From assembly GCA_027058925.1 (NCBI GenBank), contig JALTAS010000026.1:1-5582 (forward strand): a stretch of DNA of 5,582 bases. The letters run 5' to 3'. Every line of letters begins with the position of its first letter. The stretch's first letter is position 1. Source of the stretch: Persephonella sp. (GTDB lineage: Bacteria > Aquificota > Aquificia > Aquificales > Hydrogenothermaceae). Below are positions 1-5,582 of the stretch, one piece after another. The position numbers and the translations under genes are program-made. Under the pieces are notes generated by a model, which saw only the letters and a list, made by a program, of their open reading frames with translations, was not told the origin of the DNA and did not search any database.

Positions 1-2
1 AT

Positions 3-383
3 AAATATATTCCTGAGTTTATTTATTCCTTATCAGAAAGACAGAAAAAGCTATGATTAGATTATTTTATTTTAGGAGATGGTTATTTAAAACCAGATGG
101 TAAAACATACCATTTCGTAAGTAAATCCAAAAAACTAATAGATGGTATTCAGGCACTATATGCAACACTTGGAATATCATCTACAGTGTATGAACATAAG
201 TACAAAAATGGGAAAACTTACTATAGATTAGAAACCAAAAAGGACAGAAAAGGAAATAATAAATATTATTCCATGGTTAGGGAAGTTAAAGATGTACCAT
301 ATAATGATTATATATATTCTGTGACTGTTCCTGAGGGATACTTATTAGTAAGGAGAAAAAATAAAATCGCTATATCAGGGAAT
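3..383 (+). mobile_element. FolE intein, C-terminal portion (LAGLIDADG endonuclease remnant plus C-terminal splicing blocks)
   Basis: This is the 3' part of a protein-splicing element. In order it shows KYIPEFIYSL (6-35), matching KFIPDFVFSL of the DnaE intein in this window. Next comes a LAGLIDADG-type block LDYFILGDGY (57-86) with its acidic residue, then a segment ending in ALYATLGI typical of the end of such endonuclease domains. The C-terminal splicing block is YIYSVTVPEGYLLV, and the element ends IAISGN with Asn at 381-383. The next residue, Cys at 384-386, is the +1 nucleophile. The penultimate residue is Gly rather than the usual His; this variant occurs in other inteins. The N-terminal splicing domain is outside the window. 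The TGA at 54-56 falls just before the LAGLIDADG block. Intein identity is firm from the motifs and the exact junction with FolE; activity is doubtful. Confidence 0.85.
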
Positions 384-512
384 TGCATGTCTATGAGAGG
401 CGTAAAAAATCCAACATCTTACACTGTAACAAGTAAATTGACAGGTGTCTTCAAAGATAATGAGAAAACAAGGAATGAATTTTTAAACCTTATACATAAC
501 GGAAGGGGGTAA
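3..512 (+). CDS. folE: GTP cyclohydrolase I, 3' end, interrupted by an intein; in-frame stop in the intein
   Basis: GTP cyclohydrolase I converts GTP to dihydroneopterin triphosphate, the first step of folate/pterin synthesis, as a zinc-dependent cytoplasmic homodecamer. The last 42 codons (384-509) begin CMSMRGVKNPTSYTVTSKLT and continue with TRNEFLNLI. This matches the family C-terminus (HMCMSMRG in Bacillus, HHCMVKRG in E. coli). The first Cys corresponds to zinc ligand C181 of E. coli, which also has 42 residues from that Cys to its end. Everything upstream in this frame (3-383) is intein, not enzyme, so the N-extein lies outside the window. A TGA at 54-56 interrupts the otherwise open frame, so the gene may be a pseudogene, or the base may be wrong. 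The longest stop-free stretch with a possible start begins at a GTG at 186, but that codon lies inside the intein, has no convincing ribosome binding site and is probably not a real start. The gene converges on dnaE with 12 bases between stop codons. Confidence 0.82.
54..56 (+). other. In-frame TGA inside the FolE intein
   Basis: The reading frame is the same before and after this codon. SLSERQKKL precedes it and LDYFILGDGY follows, and both align without gaps to SLDKKLIGKF-LAYYWDCDGF of the DnaE intein. The lesion is therefore a single nonsense codon, not a frameshift. TGA is a genuine stop here: the EAL gene ends in TGA, and tryptophan in the DnaE intein (W917) is TGG, so a recoded genetic code is unlikely. 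Confidence 0.8.
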
Positions 513-529
513 ACAGCCCCCCTTTTATT
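503..529 (+). terminator. Rho-independent terminator of folE
   Basis: AAGGGGG (503-509) pairs with CCCCCTT (518-524) in a 7 bp stem with an 8-base loop, followed by TTATT that extends the T-rich stretch TTTTATT (523-529). It overlaps the folE stop codon (510-512) on its left arm, and its T-tract covers the dnaE stop (525-527). For dnaE transcripts on the - strand the same hairpin lies directly after the stop but has no U-run behind it, so it should act mainly on folE. Confidence 0.75.
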
Positions 530-3500
530 CAAAATGAAATTCTTCAGGAGAAAGTATTTTTGATATCTCCTGTTTAAACTCGTCTGTAATGGCAACAGAA
601 TAACTGCTGCTTGCCGCAATCTCACATCTGAATTTACCCGGTTCGTATATCTCAATAATCACATCTTTCTCTCCCCTGTGTTTTTGACAAAGCTCTTTTA
701 TCTTCTGGGCAATACCGTTGAGAGCCTTTTCTTTTGTAAGTATAAATCTCACAGTATTAACATTTTTGTTTATGGCTTCAATGGGGGTAATGTCCACTGC
801 ATTCATTGATACTCTCTCCTGTTCTTCGTTTATTTCTAAAGTTCCCTCTATCACAACGATTTTATCTTCTGTTAAAAATGAACTATCTTCCATCTTATCG
901 GTAAATGCCCTAACATCTATTATTCCTGTTTCATCCTGAACTGTAAGGATTGCCATTGTAGTGCCTGATCTTGTTTTTTTCCTTTTTATGTCAGATATTA
1001 CCCCTGCTATCCTTACCTTATCTCCTGTTTTCTTCTCTATCAGTCTGTTTATCTTTGTAACATAGTTTTTAAGCTCTTTTTCATAAGCTTTCAATGGGTG
1101 TCCGGAAAGATAAAAGCCAAGTACCTCTTTCTCAAAATCAAGTTTTTTCTTTTCTGGTAGAGCTTCAGTCTTCTCATATCCAACAACAGGATTGATATCT
1201 TTATTCTCAAGTAATCCAAGGAGAGAGTTCTGTCCAGATGCTTTCCTTTCTCTTGCTTTCTGACCTGAAGAAAGTGCTTTGTCTACTGTTGCAAGCATAA
1301 TTCCCCTGTCAACACCTGAAAAATCAAATGCTCCTGCTTTTATGAGAGCCTCAAGAACCCTCTTATTGATCTTTTTAGAATCAAGCCTTTCTGCTATATC
1401 AAATATGTCCCTGAAATCACCATTTTTTTCTCTTTCAGAAACAATATCTTTCGCCGACTGATCACCAACATTTTTTATCCTTGCAAGACCAAACCTGATC
1501 TTTCCCTTGTCTTCAATACTGAACTCTGCTTTTGATCTGTTTACATCAGGTGGAAGTAGTTCTATACCAAAATCTTCCATATCAAGAAGAAGATTGAGAA
1601 ATTTGTCGTCATTACCCTCGGTTGACAGTTTTACAGCAAAAAATTCCTCAGGATAATAGGTTTTTATGTATGCAGTCCAGTATGTAAGATAGGCATAGGC
1701 TGTGGAGTGGGATTTGTTAAATGAGTAAGATGCAAACTTTTCTATATCGTCCCACAGTTTCTGAACTTTTTGCTTATCAAAACCTCTTTTAACAGCTCCT
1801 GTTATGAATCTGTCTTTCATTTTAGCCATAACGTCGGCTTTCTTCTTACCGATTGCTTTTCTCAGGGTGTCTGCTTCAGCCATAGAAAAACCAGAAAGAA
1901 TGTTAGCTATGAACATTATCTGTTCCTGATAGATACAGTTGTGGGATATTATGTCATTAGCTATGAAATTATGTGTTCCTTTTACCTCTATATCATAAAC
2001 ATGCTCTTTTCCAATATACTCAATATTTTTTATTGGAATGAAACCTATATCCCCGTCCAGTAGTGTAGTAAGTTCTTCGTCTTCAATTACAGAAGCGATC
2101 TTCTCAACTGTTTTTGTTGATACGAAAGAGTGTTTCCCATTAAAGAAATTACTTCTTTGAATCCCTGAAATTCTTGAAAACTCCCTTCTTGACAGGTTGT
2201 TTTTATCACAAAACTCAATAACTTTCTCAATTAAAGCATCTTTTGGATAAAAACATCTGTCCTTAGAGAAAATAATCTGTCTATTTTTTTTCTCTGAAGT
2301 CATATGAGGTAAGATCCATTTTTTAAAGTTTGGCAGATCATAAATAGTTATCTGGTATGCTGTTTTATCTGAGTAGGCAGATTTATAAATATGGGCTTTT
2401 ATGCCTAATCTTAAAAGCAGTGAGTATATACCTTTTGCCAGATGTTCTGATATTGTTTTTATGTGGGCAAATTTTTCACCTATGAAACCGTCACAATCCC
2501 AGTAATATGCAAGGAATTTTCCGATAAGCTTTTTATCAAGTGAAAAAACAAAGTCTGGAATAAATTTTTCGTAAGATTTTTTGTGAAATAGACCAATTTC
2601 TTTTAACCAGTTGATAAGTTGATTGCTGTGATAAGTGTTTCTTTCCTTACTAATTACATAAATGTTCCATACATCTCTAATTCTTTTTATTTCTTTGAAA
2701 GCTACATTATCAAAAGCATTTAAAACGGATTTTTTAAACTGTTTTATTAATGATCTGTCCTTATTAACAAAAGCAATAGAGCTTTTTGCAAGATATCCGT
2801 CAGCAAGAAGATAGGCTAAAACTCTGAGTTTATCTTCATCATACTCTTTTCCTTCAATTTCTATACAAGTTGGAATTGCAAGTAAATCCCTATCTATGTT
2901 CAGATCTTTCAGTTCTTTCCAACCAAAAGGGGTTAAAAATTTATGTTCTGGCGTGGCTTTTATTTCAAGACCGTTTTTCAGAGTTATTCTGTACACATCT
3001 TTTATACCATTATCAAAACAATAGGTTATTTTGCCTTTAGTAAACTTATTTGTTTTTGTATCTAATGTAAGAATTTCTTTTCCTACAAGGTTTTTATCTA
3101 CAATTTCTTTTATTGTTTTTTTCGTTCCATCTGCCATAGTCACAAAGGTATCCCCTGTTAAACACAGTCCGTAAGTCTCCTCAAGTATCTCCTTTACTTC
3201 TTCAAATGGGTATTCAACAGGTTTTCTGCCGTGTTTTCTGTCTATAAAATCATCAACCATTCCTGACATTAAGGGTCCTGGTCTAAATAGAGCAAGAATA
3301 GCTATTATTTCATCAAATTTGGAGGGCTTCAGCCTTGTGAGAAGGTTCTGCATACCTTTTGATTCAAGCTGGAATACACCGGTGGTTTTTCCTGTTTGAA
3401 GTAGTTTATAAACATTTTTATCATCTATCGGAAGTTTCAGAAAGTCTATATCTCTTCCATGTCTTTCCTTGACAAGCTTTCTCATATAATCAAGTTCTGT

Positions 3501-5249
3501 AAGGGTTTTTAATCCGAGGAAATCCATCTTGACAAGACCAAGCATCTCAAGTGTATTCATATCAAACTGGGTGGCTTTTGTCCCGTCTTTATCAACATAA
3601 ACAGGAACATACTCATCCAGTGGGCCCGGTGCTATAACAACCCCAGCCGCATGGATTCCTGTATGTCTTGCCATTCCTTCAAGTTTTTTTGCCAGATCTA
3701 TAAGCTCTTTTACCCTCTGATCATTTTCATAAAGTTTTCTGAACTCTGGATTTGCTTCAAGGTTTTCTTCTATAGTCAGTGTTGATCCCTGAACGGGTCC
3801 AGGTAATATCATTTTTGCGATTTTGTCTGCTTCAGAATAGGAAAAGCCTAAAACCCTTGCAACATCCCTGAGAACCATTTTTGACTTCATAAAGTTATAG
3901 GTTATTATCTGGGCGACAGACCCCTCACCGTACTTTTTCTTTACGTAATCTATTATCTTTCCCCTGTTTTCCATGCAAAAATCAACATCTATGTCAGGCA
4001 TTGATATCCTATCTGGATTAAGGAACCTTTCAAAGATAAGACCGTGCTGGAGAGGATCAACATCTGTTATGCCAAGAGTATATGCAACCAGTGAACCTGC
4101 AGCACTCCCGCGACCCGGACCAACAGAAATACCGCTTTTTTTTGCATGATTGATAAAATCCTGAACTATAAGAAAATATTCAGGAAATCCCATCTGTTTT
4201 ATAACATCTATCTCATATTTGAGCCTCTCTTTGTAGTTGTTAAGTTGTTGTTTGGAAAGGTTTTTTTTCTCTGATAATCTTTTTTCAAGACCTTCCCATG
4301 CCAGTTTTTCAAAATATCGGGCTTTTTCTTCTTCTGTGGCTTCTCTGTCTAATCCAGGTATCTGGAACTTTGGAAATAGGTATCCCCTCGTTTCTGCTGT
4401 CTCTATCTCAACATTGCATTTTTCGGCTATCTCAACGGTATTTTTCAGAGCAAACTCATAACCTTTGAACTTTTTATACATCTCCTCGGGAGTTGTAAAA
4501 TGAAGACCACCAACCTTAAAGGCTTTTCCCTTTTCTTTTAGCTGTTTAAGGGTGAGTTTCATCTGAAGAGCTTTTATTATGTCATGAGCCTTCTGATCTT
4601 CAGGGTTAAGGTAATGGGAGTCATTAGTTGCAACTATTTTTACGCCAAGTTTTTCTGCAAGTTTTATTATCCCTTTGTTTGCCTCTTCCTGTTCTGGTAA
4701 ACCGTTTATCTGTATCTCAAAATAAAGATCATCCCCAAATATATCCTTCAGCCTTTTTGCCTGTTCGTATGCTTCATCAAACTTTCCCTTTGACAAAAGT
4801 TGTGGAATAAATCCTTTAAGACAGGCTGTCTGACAGATAAGACCTTCGTGATATTTTTCAAGAAGTTCCCAGTCTATCCTTGGTTTGTAATAAAAACCTT
4901 CTGTGTATGCAAGTGAAGACAGTTTCATCAGGTTTTTAAAACCGGTTTTATCTTTTGCATGGAGTATGAGATGATAATTTCTGTCTGAAAGTATGTCGTC
5001 AGAACCTTTCCCTTGTTTCTCAAATCTGTTTGAGGTGAAGTAAGCCTCCATTCCTATAATAGGCTTTATCCCAACCTTTTTCATCTCCTGATAAAACTGG
5101 ACAGCACCAAATATATTTCCGTGATCTGTCATACCTACAGCTTTATAACCATACTCAACAGCCTTTTTTGCAAGATCAGGAATTTTTATAGCTCCATCCA
5201 GTAGTGAATAATGGGTGTGGAGATGAAGGTGAACAAAGTCCTTTGGCAT
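525..5249 (-). CDS. dnaE: DNA polymerase III subunit alpha with in-frame intein
   Basis: This is the replicative polymerase alpha chain, the DNA-synthesising core of the replisome. The PHP domain (about 1-285) keeps all nine expected metal ligands: H9, H11, D18, H43, E68, H93, C143, D210 and H212. The C-family palm follows, with PGRGSAAGS (378-386), PDIDVDF carrying catalytic D421 and D423, and MDFLGLKTLT carrying the third aspartate, D576. Fingers motif YQEQIM (1107-1112) and FNKSHSTAY (from 1177) come after the intein. Beyond them are a helix-hairpin-helix region (about 1250-1290), a clamp-binding motif QNSLL (1340-1344), an OB fold (about 1408-1490) and a C-terminal tail. Residues 696-1104 are an intein; removing it leaves 1165 residues, close to E. 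coli DnaE (1160). The ATG start puts the PHP motif seven residues in, as in the family, and has a good ribosome binding site. It lies 93 bases after the EAL gene on the same strand. No polymerase key residue is missing. Confidence 0.98.
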   Translation of the reverse strand: MPKDFVHLHLHTHYSLLDGAIKIPDLAKKAVEYGYKAVGMTDHGNIFGAVQFYQEMKKVGIKPIIGMEAYFTSNRFEKQGKGSDDILSDRNYHLILHAKDKTGFKNLMKLSSLAYTEGFYYKPRIDWELLEKYHEGLICQTACLKGFIPQLLSKGKFDEAYEQAKRLKDIFGDDLYFEIQINGLPEQEEANKGIIKLAEKLGVKIVATNDSHYLNPEDQKAHDIIKALQMKLTLKQLKEKGKAFKVGGLHFTTPEEMYKKFKGYEFALKNTVEIAEKCNVEIETAETRGYLFPKFQIPGLDREATEEEKARYFEKLAWEGLEKRLSEKKNLSKQQLNNYKERLKYEIDVIKQMGFPEYFLIVQDFINHAKKSGISVGPGRGSAAGSLVAYTLGITDVDPLQHGLIFERFLNPDRISMPDIDVDFCMENRGKIIDYVKKKYGEGSVAQIITYNFMKSKMVLRDVARVLGFSYSEADKIAKMILPGPVQGSTLTIEENLEANPEFRKLYENDQRVKELIDLAKKLEGMARHTGIHAAGVVIAPGPLDEYVPVYVDKDGTKATQFDMNTLEMLGLVKMDFLGLKTLTELDYMRKLVKERHGRDIDFLKLPIDDKNVYKLLQTGKTTGVFQLESKGMQNLLTRLKPSKFDEIIAILALFRPGPLMSGMVDDFIDRKHGRKPVEYPFEEVKEILEETYGLCLTGDTFVTMADGTKKTIKEIVDKNLVGKEILTLDTKTNKFTKGKITYCFDNGIKDVYRITLKNGLEIKATPEHKFLTPFGWKELKDLNIDRDLLAIPTCIEIEGKEYDEDKLRVLAYLLADGYLAKSSIAFVNKDRSLIKQFKKSVLNAFDNVAFKEIKRIRDVWNIYVISKERNTYHSNQLINWLKEIGLFHKKSYEKFIPDFVFSLDKKLIGKFLAYYWDCDGFIGEKFAHIKTISEHLAKGIYSLLLRLGIKAHIYKSAYSDKTAYQITIYDLPNFKKWILPHMTSEKKNRQIIFSKDRCFYPKDALIEKVIEFCDKNNLSRREFSRISGIQRSNFFNGKHSFVSTKTVEKIASVIEDEELTTLLDGDIGFIPIKNIEYIGKEHVYDIEVKGTHNFIANDIISHNCIYQEQIMFIANILSGFSMAEADTLRKAIGKKKADVMAKMKDRFITGAVKRGFDKQKVQKLWDDIEKFASYSFNKSHSTAYAYLTYWTAYIKTYYPEEFFAVKLSTEGNDDKFLNLLLDMEDFGIELLPPDVNRSKAEFSIEDKGKIRFGLARIKNVGDQSAKDIVSEREKNGDFRDIFDIAERLDSKKINKRVLEALIKAGAFDFSGVDRGIMLATVDKALSSGQKARERKASGQNSLLGLLENKDINPVVGYEKTEALPEKKKLDFEKEVLGFYLSGHPLKAYEKELKNYVTKINRLIEKKTGDKVRIAGVISDIKRKKTRSGTTMAILTVQDETGIIDVRAFTDKMEDSSFLTEDKIVVIEGTLEINEEQERVSMNAVDITPIEAINKNVNTVRFILTKEKALNGIAQKIKELCQKHRGEKDVIIEIYEPGKFRCEIAASSSYSVAITDEFKQEISKILSPEEFHFE
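1938..3164 (-). mobile_element. DnaE intein (409 residues, LAGLIDADG homing endonuclease)
   Basis: This in-frame protein-splicing element occupies DnaE residues 696-1104, between ETYGL and CIYQEQIM. Block A is CLTGDTFVTMADGTKKTIKE with nucleophile C696. Block B is TPEHKFLT with T766 and H769. The endonuclease domain has two LAGLIDADG helices: LAYLLADGY (from 811, D817) and LAYYWDCDGF (from 913, D920). KKSYEKFIPDFVF lies between them, and HLAKGIYSLLLRLGIKAHIY follows. An Xre-like helix-turn-helix segment comes next (about 1004-1060). The C-terminal block is HVYDIEVKGTHNFIAND, ending IISHN with H1103 and N1104, and the +1 residue is C1105. All splicing residues and both endonuclease acidic residues are present, so it should splice and may still home. 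The insertion site is not the one used by cyanobacterial split DnaE inteins, which precede the FNKSHS motif; that site (1176/1177) is empty here. Confidence 0.96.
2070..2240 (-). other. Xre-like helix-turn-helix segment inside the DnaE intein
   Basis: DnaE residues 1004-1060 read as a compact all-helical domain: IEKVIEFCDKNNLSRREFSR, then ISGIQRSNFFNGKH, then STKTVEKIASVIEDEEL. The pattern is helix, 'NLSRREFSRISGI' as helix-turn, a recognition-like helix with N-G-K, and a closing helix 'TVEKIASVI'. It follows the outline of Xre/Cro-type DNA-binding domains. It sits between the endonuclease domain and the C-terminal splicing block, so it probably helps the endonuclease bind its target. The fold is inferred from sequence pattern only. 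Confidence 0.6.
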
Positions 5250-5257
5250 CTTCCTAA

Positions 5258-5262
5258 CCTCT
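5258..5262 (-). promoter_or_regulatory. Ribosome binding site of dnaE
   Basis: On the - strand AGAGG lies 8 bases before the ATG at 5247-5249 (AGAGGTTAGGAAGATG). The spacing is good and supports this start over any downstream Met. Confidence 0.7.
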
Positions 5263-5285
5263 TTTATTATCTGTGGGCAAATAAA

Positions 5286-5312
5286 TCTATAAAAATTTTT
5301 CGTTCAAATCAA
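5286..5312 (-). promoter_or_regulatory. Possible sigma-70-type promoter for dnaE
   Basis: On the - strand TTGATT (5307-5312) and TATAGA (5286-5291) are separated by 15 bases, shorter than the ideal 17. Initiation near 5279 would leave a leader of about 30 bases before the dnaE start. The region is AT-rich, so chance matches are likely. Read-through from the upstream EAL gene is an alternative, because no strong terminator separates the two. Confidence 0.3.
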
Positions 5313-5342
5313 TCTTGATATTTAGGTAAAATTTGGATATAC

Positions 5343-5582
5343 TCAATCCAGTTTATCTGGATGTATATAACCTTTCTCTAAAAGTTTTTCAACAGTATCT
5401 GCAGATACAGGTTTACTGAAAAAGTATCCCTGACCATACTGACATCCTATTTTTTTTAGAAATAAAAACTGTGATTCTGTTTCTATACCTTCTGCTACAG
5501 ATTTTAAATTAAGTATCTGGGTAAGTTTAATTATTGTTATTACTATTCCCTGATCATCTTTATCATCAGGAAGATCCTTTAC
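5343..5582 (-). CDS. EAL-domain protein (putative cyclic-di-GMP phosphodiesterase), C-terminal end
   Basis: EAL domains hydrolyse cyclic-di-GMP to pGpG and so lower this second messenger, which controls motility and biofilm formation; some are degenerate and act only as receptors. The 79 visible codons end in TGA (5343-5345). They carry the last motifs of the domain: LNLKSVAEGIETESQ with the EGIE signature, then LKKIGCQYGQGYFFSKPV with the QGY-FS-P signature, and a short tail ending HPDKLD. The gene enters from the right edge, so its start, the EAL motif itself, the DDFG loop and any sensor or GGDEF domain are outside the window. Enzymatic competence therefore cannot be judged. The gene precedes dnaE on the same strand by 93 bases; I see no functional reason to link them. 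Confidence 0.9.
   Translation of the reverse strand, partial: VKDLPDDKDDQGIVITIIKLTQILNLKSVAEGIETESQFLFLKKIGCQYGQGYFFSKPVSADTVEKLLEKGYIHPDKLD
5346..5362 (-). other. Small hairpin at the end of the EAL gene
   Basis: ATCCAG and CTGGAT form a 6 bp perfect inverted repeat around a 5-base loop, within the last codons of the EAL gene. No T-run follows directly (TGAGTATATCC comes next), so it is at best a weak terminator or an RNA-stabilising 3' structure. Confidence 0.25.

Noticed and set aside
53..103. An ATGA stop/start overlap at the TGA that could restart translation
   Set aside because: The ATG at 53 opens a different frame that closes after 16 codons and does not contain the LAGLIDADG or splicing blocks.
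54..185. A naturally split FolE intein, with the C-fragment beginning after the TGA
   Set aside because: No intergenic gap, ATG, GTG or TTG start in the right frame, or ribosome binding site follows the TGA until 186. The homology is continuous across it. A point mutation or base error is simpler.
186..512. A free-standing 108-residue gene starting at GTG 186
   Set aside because: The first 66 codons are the end of an intein and continue without a break from upstream intein sequence. The GTG has no good ribosome binding site. It is better read as part of folE.
419..655. A - strand frame spanning the folE and dnaE ends
   Set aside because: It overlaps both real genes in the wrong frame, crosses the terminator and shows no domain.
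1770..2063. A 97-codon + strand reading frame opposite the dnaE intein junction
   Set aside because: It lies wholly antisense to well-supported dnaE coding sequence, has no recognisable motif and has a composition typical of a shadow frame.
5290..5301. AAAAATTTTT palindrome as an operator or terminator
   Set aside because: Simple A/T runs are expected in AT-rich spacers, and there is no G/C stem.

Overview
This AT-rich window looks like chromosomal DNA from a thermophilic bacterium of the phylum Aquificota, most likely near the Hydrogenothermaceae (Persephonella / Sulfurihydrogenibium type). The guess rests on the DNA polymerase III alpha chain. Its N-terminus (MPKDFVHLHLHTHYSLLDGA), its intact PHP metal-binding set and its general wording resemble Aquifex-type DnaE as I remember it. 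The taxonomic call is an inference.

Layout, left to right. (1) Positions 3-512, + strand: the 3' end of folE (GTP cyclohydrolase I), interrupted by the C-terminal part of an intein. The junction falls immediately before the zinc-ligand cysteine. The intein endonuclease region carries an in-frame TGA at 54-56. (2) Positions 503-529: a G/C hairpin with a T-tract that ends folE and overlaps the stop codons of both convergent genes. (3) Positions 525-5249, - strand: a complete dnaE of 1574 codons containing a 409-residue intein (residues 696-1104). The spliced polymerase would be 1165 residues, a normal DnaE length. (4) Positions 5250-5342: a 93-base spacer with the dnaE ribosome binding site and a possible promoter. 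(5) Positions 5343-5582, - strand: the last 79 codons of an EAL-domain (cyclic-di-GMP phosphodiesterase type) protein that runs off the window.

The notable theme is two LAGLIDADG inteins in neighbouring convergent genes, with only about 1.55 kb between the two insertions. Each sits at an active-site position of a core enzyme, and the two share a recognisable endonuclease segment (KFIPDFVFSL in DnaE, KYIPEFIYSL in FolE). The DnaE intein looks intact for splicing and cleavage and has an extra Xre-like helix-turn-helix segment. The FolE intein looks damaged by a nonsense codon, which would also silence folE unless it is a sequencing error or is bypassed. No RNA genes, CRISPR arrays or insertion sequences were seen, and no stretch over 300 bases lacks a gene.
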